Assembly (NCBI RefSeq): GCF_000455265.1
Contig: NZ_HG005139.1
Location: 2,573,480 to 2,637,479, forward strand
DNA length: 64,000 nt
Source: Paenibacillus antibioticophila
GTDB lineage: Bacteria > Bacillota > Bacilli > Paenibacillales > Paenibacillaceae
Direction: 5' to 3'
Below are positions 26,239-35,500 of this stretch, piece after piece (positions within the stretch are counted from its first letter, which is position 1; each line of letters opens with the position of its first letter). Made by a program: the position numbers and the translations under genes. The notes beneath the pieces were generated by a model, which saw nothing but the letters and a program-made list of their open reading frames with translations, searched no databases and was not told where the DNA came from.

Positions 26239-28504
26239 TCACAGCACTCCCCTTGTCTTTCTCTTCGATCGCCTTGTTCTTCTTGATTTGATCCGGATAT
26301 TCAATTCGGGAATGGAAGATTCCCATGACCGTTTCTTTCAATGTCTGGGCAATCAGATCAAGCTCACGCATCGTCAAATCGCATTCATTAAACTGGTGGT
26401 CATCAAGCCGACTCTTGATAATCTTCTCGATCATTGTCTCGACCTGCTCCACTGTAGGCTTGCGAAGGGAACGCACAGCAGCTTCTACGCTGTCGGCAAT
26501 ACCGACCACCGCTGCCTCTTTGGATTGAGCCTTCGGACCAGGATAGCGGAAGTCGTTCTCGGTGAAATCCGGTTCCAGACCTTGCTCCTCAGCCTGCGCG
26601 AGCGCTTTGTGATAGAAATAGTGGAGGAATGTCGTACCGTGATGCTGCTCCGCGATATCGCGGATCGGCTTCGGCAGCTTATACTCCTTCTGCATGTCCA
26701 CCCCGTCCCGGGCGTGGGCAATAATGATTGATTTACTAAGTTTAGGATCTATAAAATCATGCGGATTCTCCATATTATTCTGGTTCTCGATGAAGTAGCC
26801 CGGGCGTTTCGTCTTGCCGATATCGTGATAATAAGAGCCTACCCGGCAGAGCAGTCCATCTGCTCCGATCGCTTCAGCAGCAGCCTCGGACAAATTCCCG
26901 ACCATGACGCTATGATGATACGTTCCCGGTGTCTCGGTCAGCAGCTTCCGAAGCAGCGGATGATTGGGATTGGACAGTTCCACCAGCTTCAGGGCAGACA
27001 GGATGCCGAATGTAACCTCGAAGAATGGCATTAATCCGATAACCAGTATCGTAGTCAACAAGCCTCCGGCAATGGCAAAGCCGATGGCAAGCAGTGTATC
27101 GCCATTCTCGGCCCAGCCGTTGTTATGAATGACAATCAGCGAGAAGACGGCCAAGGACCCAAAGAGGCAAATCATGATCCCTGCCTTAAGCAGGGTTGAC
27201 CGCTGGCTGGCCTTGTGAATGGCAAAGATGGAAGCATAAGAAATGACCAGGGCAAACAGCCCGAATTCAAAGTCAAAGATTTGTCCCTGATGAACATTTA
27301 GAATAATACTTGCCATAATGCTTAACAGAATGGAGCAGGTATAAGCCAAGGACAAATCGATCAGCAAGGTGATCAGCATGGCTCCCGTCGCTACCGGCGC
27401 CAAATAACCCATATAAGGACGCTGTTCATTTTGCAGGATAGAAGTAATATGTAGTGATAACAGCGTGATAAGCAGAATCAACAGCAGCATAACAAATTGC
27501 GAATTATTGTACTTAAAACGGTTTACCCCTTGGGATTGACGCATAAACAGGATCAGACCGGTCGCCATCAAGGCAGACAGCAGGATAAGCCCCAACTGCG
27601 GCCAGTAATTAACCTCATCCTTTAACAGCCCATTTTTCTCCAGCAGACTATACATTTCCTCGGAAATTTTTTCGCCCTTTTGAATCAGAACATCCCCTTG
27701 CTTGATATAAACTGTAGGGGTATTCTCTCTGGCCTCTACCTTCGCGGCTTTAGTCGCTTCATCATCGAAAAATTTATTCGCGGTGATCGCCAGTCTTGCG
27801 AGCTCCTGTACAACCTCACGGGAGGTCCGTTTGCTTAGCGAGCTGGTGCTGACCATTTCCGCCACTTTCGCCCGGGCGGTCTGCGCGTCGACAATCTGGT
27901 CTGTCATCAATCTGGCCACGATATCGGCAGCTACCGGCTTCATTTCGTTAATATCCTCCGCCGTCAGACGGGGAATTTTAATGAAGGTCTCCTCGGAAAT
28001 GGAATATTGCTGTTCATCCACCTTACGGGTAACTTCCTCGAACAGCGTCGCTGAATAAGCACTGTTAGAGCGATTATTCATAATAAAGTTTTGCACGTGG
28101 TCCTTTACACGCTGCGGAAGCTCTTCACGATAAATATTGATTTTATCATCGGTCGATACCTGATCATCCTGATTCAGCCGGGAGATGCGATCAAGCAATT
28201 GCCCGACCAGCGCCTCGTTGCGAAGCGGCAGGATTGAATAAATCTGCCCCACTTTCTCGGCTGCCTCTTCTTGCGCCTTCAGTGTAGCCTTTGTATTCGG
28301 TATATCCATAGGGGATAATATTTCTTTGTCCGCCGGCAGGCCTACGGCAATGTCGTAAGTTTCCGGCAACAGCTTGGGCGACATACTCAAATACAGCATG
28401 ACAATAAGCGCGCCATACAGTACATACCGTACTGAGGAGCTGTATTTCCAGCCTGCCGTCTTGGATTGGAGCTTGCTCTTTCCCTGCTGATTGCTTGAAG
28501 TCAT
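26210..28504 (-). CDS. pgpH: 7TM-HD family cyclic-di-AMP phosphodiesterase PgpH (YqfF)
   Basis: ATG at 28504 (MTSSNQQGKSKLQ) is preferred because GGAGG lies nine bases upstream. The 764-residue protein has an N-terminal membrane helix, a large extracellular 7TM-HD domain (about 60-300), seven membrane helices and a cytoplasmic HD domain. The HD motifs are PGTYHHSVMVGNLSEAAAE, SYYHDIGKTKRP and the later IIIAHARDGV and EQHHGTTFL. This family hydrolyses c-di-AMP, so it probably tunes osmotic and wall stress signalling. It sits between phoH and ybeY as in B. subtilis. A stem-loop (28542-28571) lies just upstream. Confidence 0.94.
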   Translation of the reverse strand: MTSSNQQGKSKLQSKTAGWKYSSSVRYVLYGALIVMLYLSMSPKLLPETYDIAVGLPADKEILSPMDIPNTKATLKAQEEAAEKVGQIYSILPLRNEALVGQLLDRISRLNQDDQVSTDDKINIYREELPQRVKDHVQNFIMNNRSNSAYSATLFEEVTRKVDEQQYSISEETFIKIPRLTAEDINEMKPVAADIVARLMTDQIVDAQTARAKVAEMVSTSSLSKRTSREVVQELARLAITANKFFDDEATKAAKVEARENTPTVYIKQGDVLIQKGEKISEEMYSLLEKNGLLKDEVNYWPQLGLILLSALMATGLILFMRQSQGVNRFKYNNSQFVMLLLILLITLLSLHITSILQNEQRPYMGYLAPVATGAMLITLLIDLSLAYTCSILLSIMASIILNVHQGQIFDFEFGLFALVISYASIFAIHKASQRSTLLKAGIMICLFGSLAVFSLIVIHNNGWAENGDTLLAIGFAIAGGLLTTILVIGLMPFFEVTFGILSALKLVELSNPNHPLLRKLLTETPGTYHHSVMVGNLSEAAAEAIGADGLLCRVGSYYHDIGKTKRPGYFIENQNNMENPHDFIDPKLSKSIIIAHARDGVDMQKEYKLPKPIRDIAEQHHGTTFLHYFYHKALAQAEEQGLEPDFTENDFRYPGPKAQSKEAAVVGIADSVEAAVRSLRKPTVEQVETMIEKIIKSRLDDHQFNECDLTMRELDLIAQTLKETVMGIFHSRIEYPDQIKKNKAIEEKDKGSAVNEPNTGLEQ

Positions 28505-28585
28505 AGAGACAGCCCTCCCGCAAATTGATAAACCCAAAGCAGCCTTACCCGAATGATCTCCGGGTAAAGGCCTCCGGGAATTGAC

Positions 28586-29560
28586 TTACTGACCTTGCTG
28601 CTCCGCAGCCCGGTCATACGCGACAATAATTTTCTGAACCAAGGAATGCCTTACCACATCCGAATCATCGAAATGAACAAACCCGATTTCCTCAATCTGT
28701 TCCAGAATCTTTCCCGCCTCAACCAGACCGGACTTTTTGCCGCGCGGCAAATCGATCTGTGTTACATCTCCTGTAATGACCATCTTCGAGCCAAAGCCGA
28801 GACGGGTCAGAAACATCTTCATTTGTTCAGGGGTTGTATTCTGGGCCTCATCCAAAATAATAAAGGAATCGTCCAATGTACGCCCGCGCATATAAGCTAA
28901 CGGTGCAATCTCAATCAGTCCCCGCTCCAGCGCCTTGGCTGTCTGGTCTGGACCCATGACATCATATAAGGCATCATAGAGCGGCCGCAAGTAAGGATCT
29001 ACCTTCTCCTGCAGATCTCCAGGAAGAAAGCCCAGACTTTCCCCGGCTTCCACAGCAGGACGGGTCAGGATGATCCGCTTGACTGCACCTTCCTTCAAGG
29101 CTGTTATCGCCATAACAACGGCAAGATAGGTCTTCCCTGTTCCTGCGGGTCCGATACCGAACACAATGTCCCGCTTCCGGATTGTCGTGACATAATGCTT
29201 CTGACCAATCGTCTTGACCCGAAGCGGCTTGCCGCGATAGGTGACCGCAATTTCTCCCTTATATAAATCAAGCAATTGATCCGCGCGAAAATCCTTCGCC
29301 AGATCAATCGCATAGAGCACATCCCGTTCGGTTAGAATATACCCGTTCCGGATTAATTCAAGTAATACCTCGAACAATTGCTTGGTTTTCTCTACTTCCT
29401 GTTCTTCACCGCGAACAGAAATCTCCGATTCACGAAGCGCAATAGTTGCATGTATTCTCTGCTCGGTCAACTTCAGAAAGACATCCTGCGGACCGAAGAG
29501 CGCCAAACCTTCCGATGCATTCTGGAGCGGTATTTTTATGCTGTACAGTTGTTCTGACAA
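28586..29560 (-). CDS. phoH: PhoH family ATPase
   Basis: A 324-residue PhoH-like P-loop protein: Walker A GPAGTGKT at 137-144, Walker B FIILDEAQN with DEAQ at 237-240, and RTLDDSF just before it. The N-terminal ~100 residues form the short RNA-binding-like domain typical of this PhoH subgroup. It is often linked to RNA metabolism because it neighbours ybeY. The start is TTG at 29560 with AAGGAG eleven bases upstream; no in-frame ATG fits. Confidence 0.94.
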   Translation of the reverse strand: MSEQLYSIKIPLQNASEGLALFGPQDVFLKLTEQRIHATIALRESEISVRGEEQEVEKTKQLFEVLLELIRNGYILTERDVLYAIDLAKDFRADQLLDLYKGEIAVTYRGKPLRVKTIGQKHYVTTIRKRDIVFGIGPAGTGKTYLAVVMAITALKEGAVKRIILTRPAVEAGESLGFLPGDLQEKVDPYLRPLYDALYDVMGPDQTAKALERGLIEIAPLAYMRGRTLDDSFIILDEAQNTTPEQMKMFLTRLGFGSKMVITGDVTQIDLPRGKKSGLVEAGKILEQIEEIGFVHFDDSDVVRHSLVQKIIVAYDRAAEQQGQ

Positions 29561-29566
29561 ATAGAC

Positions 29567-30745
29567 TCATTCTCCTTGATCATATACTATCGGGAGTTCT
29601 TCCGCGATGGATTGTTCCACTTCAAAAAGCACTTTCATATAAACTTTACCATTGTCTGTCTTCTCATGCAAAATTTTTTGATTCAAAATCGTAGTGTCAG
29701 CGCCGTTTTTAGCCAAAATATCTTCTTTTGCCCGTTCGATCCCATCGGCGGCAGCCTTCTCCTCGCTCAGCTTGAATTCGAGCACTGCCGTCTCCTGAAT
29801 CTTTTCGCTCATCCAGCCGATCGGGAGCTTGAAGCTTCTCCAGGTCAAGGGATCAAACTCAGTGGTAACCCGTGACGATTCAAACCCCGCATTGCCGTAT
29901 CCGGTCAACTGGATTGCTGTCCGTCCAAAGTACAGGTAGCCGCGCTCCTTTTCTTCCCCAGTAAATACATTCTGCTTGCGAATAAGCGGAACTTCTATAT
30001 TGTATTCATGCCATACATTAGCCCGAATTTGGCCCTTTGACACAACAGCCTTTCCGCCTTGATATCCGGACACCAGGATTTGCCCCTTTTTAACCCGGTC
30101 ATGCTTTTTCACCTCAGGCTGTCCCTTTTCCGCATAAATGAACGTAATGACCCCATCAGCCTTACTGACCAAATGACTCGGACTGACAAGCTTCTTCTCC
30201 GGCTCGGTCGCCTCTACTATTTGAATATGGACCTTGGTTCCGGTTCGTGATACACCGACCCAGGAGATTCCTTTGAGCTTGCGGCTCAGACCGGCTGACA
30301 GCTTGTCCTGTGAAGGCAGCGCAAAGGTCCACTGAAAAGGATACAACCCTTCTTCCTTCGCAGCAAGCAGGATATCCTGCTTCGCTATCTTATCATTGCC
30401 TGTTACCTCGATATCCCATACCATTCTGGTTAAGCTAAAAAGAACAGCCGCGAAGAGAATAAATCCGGCGGCAAACCACTTGCGGCGCCAGAGACGAAGC
30501 AGCATGAACGGAAGTCCAAACCGCTCCTTCACGGAAACCCTGCAGCCTGTCCGCTTTAACAGCGGGCGAAGCGCAAAAAAGCTGTCTACCTTCATACACA
30601 ACTCCATTTTCCGGTCATTATTCGGCTTGATATCCCAGATATGGATTCCCGCAGCGTTCACCTCATTAATGAAGCCTTCGATGTCTCCCCCACGAACAAC
30701 GACCGTTATAGCCCCGCTCCACTTTGTCAATATCGATGATCTCAT
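29567..30745 (-). CDS. yqfD: Sporulation protein YqfD
   Basis: The 392-residue protein has a soluble N-terminal ~85 residues (VVVRGGDIEGFINEVNAAGI) and one membrane helix (about 88-108, WFAAGFILFAAVLFSL). A large domain follows with WDIEVTGNDKI and FPFQW-like repeats (YPFQWTFALP). This is the YqfD plan. YqfD and YqfC are conserved sporulation proteins of the SigE regulon whose biochemical role is unknown. Its ATG overlaps the yqfC stop as ATGA. Confidence 0.94.
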   Translation of the reverse strand: MRSSILTKWSGAITVVVRGGDIEGFINEVNAAGIHIWDIKPNNDRKMELCMKVDSFFALRPLLKRTGCRVSVKERFGLPFMLLRLWRRKWFAAGFILFAAVLFSLTRMVWDIEVTGNDKIAKQDILLAAKEEGLYPFQWTFALPSQDKLSAGLSRKLKGISWVGVSRTGTKVHIQIVEATEPEKKLVSPSHLVSKADGVITFIYAEKGQPEVKKHDRVKKGQILVSGYQGGKAVVSKGQIRANVWHEYNIEVPLIRKQNVFTGEEKERGYLYFGRTAIQLTGYGNAGFESSRVTTEFDPLTWRSFKLPIGWMSEKIQETAVLEFKLSEEKAAADGIERAKEDILAKNGADTTILNQKILHEKTDNGKVYMKVLFEVEQSIAEELPIVYDQGE

Positions 30746-31035
30746 GAAGATCCCTCCGCTTCACGATAGTTGATACCGTTGATTTTTCCTTCAACCACAA
30801 TTTCTTCAGGCATGATTTCCCTGATGAGCAATCCGCTTCCATATACCTCCAAGGTTCCTTCCTTTGTGCGCAAATGAAGGGCCTCAGGGGAAAAGTGCAC
30901 AATACCGCGGTGGTTTTCTATGTATAACTGCTTGCCGCCAACCCAGGTGAGCCTTGGCAAATCAAACACAAGATCATTCGGAAGATCCAGAGCTTCGACC
31001 GTCCATTTCCGTATTTTGCGAATCATCCGGCTCAT
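30742..31035 (-). CDS. yqfC: Sporulation protein YqfC
   Basis: A 97-residue protein with the YqfC pattern DLPRLTWVGGKQLYIENHRG followed by a beta-rich YabP/YqfC-type domain (VYGSGLLIREI). ATG at 31035 lies behind GGAGG. It is coupled to yqfD by a 4-base overlap. In Bacillus the pair is expressed in the mother cell during sporulation; by inference the same holds here. Confidence 0.92.
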   Translation of the reverse strand: MSRMIRKIRKWTVEALDLPNDLVFDLPRLTWVGGKQLYIENHRGIVHFSPEALHLRTKEGTLEVYGSGLLIREIMPEEIVVEGKINGINYREAEGSS

Positions 31036-31101
31036 ACTGAGGCAAACCTCCTTCTTTTACTTTACACAGTATGCTAGGAGCGGCTTATTTATGAAAAACA
31101 G

Positions 31102-31135
31102 AAAAAACACCCTCTACCAAAGTAGAGGGTGTTGC
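31102..31135 (-). terminator. Terminator of rpsU-yqeY
   Basis: On the minus strand AACACCCTCTAC and GTAGAGGGTGTT form a 12-bp perfect stem with a short TTTG loop region, followed by TTTTCTG. It separates yqeY from the yqfC-yqfD unit. Confidence 0.92.
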
Positions 31136-31145
31136 TGTGATCTAA

Positions 31146-31589
31146 CTATTGCAGAAACTGTTGAACTGCCTGATTAACGAGCTTGCCGTCTGCCCGGCCT
31201 TTGACCTTAGGCATTAACGCGCTCATTACCTTCCCGATATCGGCTTTCGAAGTAGCACCGGTTTCCTGGATGGTCTGCTGTACGATAACTTTAATTTCAT
31301 CTTCGTTCAGCTGTTCGGGAAGATACTCGGCAATAATCTCGGCTTCCGCCTTAACATTTGCGGCAAGATCGTCACGACCTGCTTTTTCAAATTCTTGGAG
31401 GGCATCTTTGCGCTGTTTGATTTCACGACTTAGGATATCAAGCACTTCACTATCGTCCAAAGTTCTTTTCAAATCTATTTCAAGATTTTTAATCGTAGCA
31501 CGAACCATTCGAATGGTGGAGAGTTTGAACTTGTCTTGACTCTTCATCGCTTGCTTCATATCTTCGTTCAATCGCTCGCTAAGACTCAT
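31146..31589 (-). CDS. yqeY: GatB/YqeY domain protein
   Basis: The 147-residue helical protein has the YqeY sequence from MSLSERLNEDMKQAMKSQDK through EYLPEQLNEDEI to KVMSALMPKVKGRADGKLVN. The fold is shared with the tail of GatB, the tRNA amidotransferase subunit; YqeY itself has no proven function. It starts 16 bases after rpsU, and its ribosome site AGGAGG overlaps the rpsU stop region. Confidence 0.94.
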   Translation of the reverse strand: MSLSERLNEDMKQAMKSQDKFKLSTIRMVRATIKNLEIDLKRTLDDSEVLDILSREIKQRKDALQEFEKAGRDDLAANVKAEAEIIAEYLPEQLNEDEIKVIVQQTIQETGATSKADIGKVMSALMPKVKGRADGKLVNQAVQQFLQ

Positions 31590-31604
31590 GGTAGCAATTT
31601 CCTC

Positions 31605-31778
31605 CTAAAACTTTCTTTTACGAGCAGCCTCAGACTTTTTCTTGCGCTTTACGCTTGGCTTTTCATAATGCTTGCGTTTCTTCACCTCAGCCAATACGCC
31701 ATCTTTAGCGATTGAGCGCTTAAAGCGACGAAGTGCAGCATCAATTGTCTCGTTTTTGCGAACTTTAGTTTCAGACAC
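31605..31778 (-). CDS. rpsU: 30S ribosomal protein S21
   Basis: A 57-residue basic protein, [20 protein letters not shown] and so on, ending in a Lys/Arg-rich tail (SEAARKRKF). This is full length for Gram-positive S21. The start is GTG at 31778 behind GGAGGGAAAAC. S21 sits near the 3' end of 16S rRNA and aids initiation. It forms a two-gene operon with yqeY. Confidence 0.96.
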   Translation of the reverse strand: MSETKVRKNETIDAALRRFKRSIAKDGVLAEVKKRKHYEKPSVKRKKKSEAARKRKF

Positions 31779-31847
31779 CAGTTTTCCCTCCCTCCGACCA
31801 GACCGTCCAAGAGCCTAACACGGTTCATCAAACTTCATTATAGGGGA

Positions 31848-31884
31848 AAAATAAATAGGGTGTCAACCTGAGCACCCTATTTTT
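31848..31884 (-). terminator. Terminator of the HIT-protein gene
   Basis: AAATAGGGTG and CACCCTATTT form a ten-base stem around TCAACCTGAG. It is AT-flanked on both sides; on the minus strand it is followed by ATTTTTCC. It lies about 30 bases after the HIT gene stop. Confidence 0.8.
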
Positions 31885-31912
31885 AATATATGGAAGGAGA
31901 ATGTTTTCTTCA

Positions 31913-32275
31913 TCAAGCGTGCGAGCTGGAATGTTGGACTAAAGCGCCTAACTTCGTCCCGCCAAGCAGGTGGTAGTGGATATGGTAGACCGCTTGTCCG
32001 CTGTCAGGCCTGCAGTTATTAATCAGACGATAACCGGACTCTGCTACGCCAAGCTTCTTTGCCGCTTCCTTCGCGACCAAATGCAAGTCGCCAAGAAGCG
32101 CCGCATCCTCTTGCTCCACATCGTTCATCGTAGCGATATGCTTCTTGGGGATAATCAGTACATGTGTCGGTGCCGCGGGCTCAATATCGTGGAATACAAG
32201 AAAGCGGTCGTCTTCATATACTTTATTGGACGGAATCGAGCCTTCCGCAATTTTGCAAAACAAGCAGTTCTCCAT
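31913..32275 (-). CDS. HIT family nucleotide-binding protein (HinT type)
   Basis: The 120-residue protein has the histidine triad YHIHYHLLGG (His98, His100, His102), with zinc-type Cys at the N-terminus (NCLFCKIAEG). It is close to HinT purine-nucleoside phosphoramidases. ATG at 32275 follows GGAGGCGTACC. It lies between the addBA operon and rpsU; the position suggests nothing about substrate. Confidence 0.93.
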   Translation of the reverse strand: MENCLFCKIAEGSIPSNKVYEDDRFLVFHDIEPAAPTHVLIIPKKHIATMNDVEQEDAALLGDLHLVAKEAAKKLGVAESGYRLINNCRPDSGQAVYHIHYHLLGGTKLGALVQHSSSHA

Positions 32276-32319
32276 AGGTACGCCTCCATGATCATATAGT
32301 TTTCTCTATCATACAAAAA

Positions 32320-32432
32320 AATGGCAAAAAAAAGAAGCACCCTAGCGTACTCAGCGAGTTCGCTTCTCACACGGACGTATTGGACCGAAAATAAAAATTC
32401 TCTGTCAGCAATACGTCCGTCGGGGTGCTTGC
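32320..32432 (-). terminator. Multi-branched terminator structure after addA
   Basis: On the minus strand an outer stem AAGCACCC/GGGTGCTT encloses two hairpins. One has 12-bp arms, ACGGACGTATTG pairing with CAATACGTCCGT around ~26 bases. The other is AGCG-AACT-CGCT. The outer stem is followed by CTTTTTTT. It should terminate addBA transcription 120 bases after the stop. The three-way junction is more elaborate than a simple terminator. Confidence 0.7.
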
Positions 32433-32552
32433 AAAATTGATGTCGGCTAACTGTAGTATAACAGCGGGTTGATACTGTATCTGTGATCAACATCACTTAT
32501 TTTTGCTTTGTGAAGAAAATATCATCTGAAGCTTGGACATCATTATTACGTC

Positions 32553-35500
32553 TTACAGCTGGACGGCATCCCCGCTGTCGAAGAAAAACAGCCACTTCTC
32601 ATCGACAGGCATGCCCGTAATTTTCTCCAATGCTTCTGCATACAGCTCGAGCTGGAAGCGGTAGCTCTCGGTCAGGGCGGCGACGCCGCCGCGGTGCGGA
32701 AGCACCTTGTCACTCTTGTAATCCAGCAGAATTACCCGTCCGTCCACCTGGAACAGACAGTCGATAACCCCCTGTACCAGTACAGTCTCTTCTCCTTCAT
32801 TAGGCTCCAGTTCCTTATTGCCTTGCGGTTGTAGCTGATGCAAGCGGCGGTGTGCCCGGGAAGCCGGCAAACCAAAGCTGAAGGGCATTTCACGCCGGAT
32901 CCAGTCGGCTTGTCTCAGCGCCATTCCGAGCGGACTATTTCGGAACTGAATAATATATTCGAGGTTAATTCCTGAAATCTGCTCCGAAGTCATAATCTGG
33001 CGTTCTACCAGTTGATTCAGCAAGGAACGCAGACTCTCTGCCGTTTCTTCCCCTTCAAAAGAAATATGCTGCATCAAGGTATGATAGGCTGTTCCACGCT
33101 CGGTGGGCGTGAGTCGGTTCTGTTCCATAAACCTTGGTCTTCGCAGCTGCAGCTGGAACTCCGGCAAAGATGGCTCGCTGTCCTCCGCGGAAAGTGCAGG
33201 CGGCGGTGTCAAAATATCCACAGCCGGAGACTCGTCGGAGTTCAGAGCTTCGTAGGACTTCAGCTCCGTAACGGTGGTCTTCGCCGGAAGCATCGTATCC
33301 TCATGATAAGGATACGACCAGCTTAACGCAGCCTTCACTTGCTCGTCTGCCTCCTTGTTCACATGATGAAGCCAGAACGGGGCTTCGTCGGATAATAACC
33401 GATCTAGGACCGAATGCTCCCCCGGCATGAACGGCTGATCAGAAGGAGCTGCTGTCCCGTCCGCCAGCTCAGCTGTGGCCGCAGCCTCCTGGTGATCTAC
33501 TGCAGCATGGGTAGAATCCGGCTCCGTTAAACCGGATTCCGCCCGGATCAGCCATTCGGACGCGGTATCCGCCAGTACGCCGGAAGCTGTCTCCGACAAG
33601 CCTGCCCAGCGGCGCAATTCAACTGCCGAAGGGGTGCGGATCAGCGAAGGGCCGATCCAATCCAGATAGGATCGGGCACCGGCAAGCAAATAATCCGGCA
33701 GTTGTTCCTCGCGGATATCCATCACTGAGCCCCAGCCTTCAATTGTCTTGCTTAGGTCTTTTACAGCGGATATCAGGATCAGTTTGTCTTTGGGACGGGT
33801 GAGGGCCACATACAACACTCTCATCTCCTCCGCCAACAATTCCATTAACGCTCGTCTTCGAATCGCCAGATTCGGCAGCATCGGATAGCTGACTCTTCTG
33901 ATGCTGTCCACGAGCTTCGGACCAAACCCCAGCTCCTTATGAATGAGGAAGCGGGCATTCAAATCCTGCCGATTGAACATTTTGGATAAGCCGGCGACAA
34001 AGACGACCGGAAATTCCAGTCCTTTGCTCTTATGAATCGTCATGATCTGCACAGCTTGTTCCAGTGATCCGGAAGCCGATGCCGCACCCAGATCTCCGCC
34101 GTTCTCGCGCAGCCGCTCCAGATATCTGAGGAATCGGAATAGTCCGCGCGATGAGGTCGCCTTCTCATAGGCAATAGCCCGATCATGCAGTGCTTGGAGA
34201 TTGGCCTGCCGCAGATGTCCGCCGGGAAGCCCCAGTGCCCAATCCTGGAGACCGGTATCCCGATAGATTGCACGGATCAGGTGCCCAAGATCGCCCTCAC
34301 TGGCCAGGTTGCGCCAGTCATCCAGCTGTTCCAAAAATAATTTCAACTTATCCAGGGCTGTCGCATCCATCTGATCCCCCGAAGCCGCAGAGAGAACAGC
34401 CTCATAGAAGCTGCCGCTCGGCAAGGTCAGACGAACCTGTGCAAGCTCTTCTTCGCTCAATCCAAAGACAGGCGAGCGCAGCACAGCCGCAAGCGGAATA
34501 TCCTGCAACGGATTGTCTATAACCTGCAGCAGGCTTAACATCGTCTCCACTTCGGACGCCTGAAAATACCCCTGATTCAGTTCACCGTATGCAGGTATCC
34601 CTTCGATTCGAAGCTCTTCGATCATGATGGGAGCCCATGACAAGGTAGAACGAAGCAGAATGACCATATCTCTGTATTCGGCAGGACGCAGCCGCTTAAG
34701 CTGCTTGTCATAGACCTGCAGCGGAGGCAGTCCGGTCTGCCCGGTCAATTCGCGAATTCGCCGGGCAATTGCCCGCGCCTCCAGCCGAACGGCCTCCGGT
34801 TCGACTTCATTTTCTTCTATGCTCTTGTCATTTGATCCGCTGACTGGCGATACTGTGTTTGTGAGATCCCCAGCCGCTTCTTCGGACGAGGAGGAGGCTG
34901 AAGCCTTCCGATCCAGCAGCAACAGCTCTGGCCGGTAATCACTGCCTTCGTTGAGATTCTCGTAGCCTTCTCCATACACCAGCTCCGCCCTGTTATCATA
35001 GGCGATCTCCGCCACACCTTCATTCATGATCTGCCGGAACAGCAAATTAACCGCATCGACAACCTCTCGTCTGCTGCGAAAGTTCCTGGCCAGATCAATT
35101 CGTAGTCCGGAGCCGGTGAAATCACCGCCATAGCTGCGGTATTTCTCCAGGAACAGCCCTGGCTCCGCCAGACGAAAGCGATAGATGCTCTGTTTCACAT
35201 CTCCAACCATAAACCGGTTGCCCGGAGACTGCCGTGCAATGAGACGCACGATATCCTCCTGAACCGTATTTGTATCCTGATATTCATCAAGCAGCACTTC
35301 CTCATACTGGAGCTGATACTCCCTTGCAGCCTCGGAAGGCATCGTCATTGCCGGCGTCGAATCGGGGTGCCGCAAAATTTGCAGGCAGTAATGCTCCAGA
35401 TCGGAAAAATCAAGCCAGCCGCGCTCCATCTTCTCCTTCTTGTAACGTTCTCCGAATTCAATGACCAGCTCAGCCAGCCCTTCCATTAGCGGAGCTGCAA

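Noticed and set aside
28538-28585. Terminator between phoH and pgpH
   Set aside because: GCCTTACCCG and CGGGTAAAGGC pair well, but there is no T-run on either strand; I mention it only as a stem-loop under pgpH.
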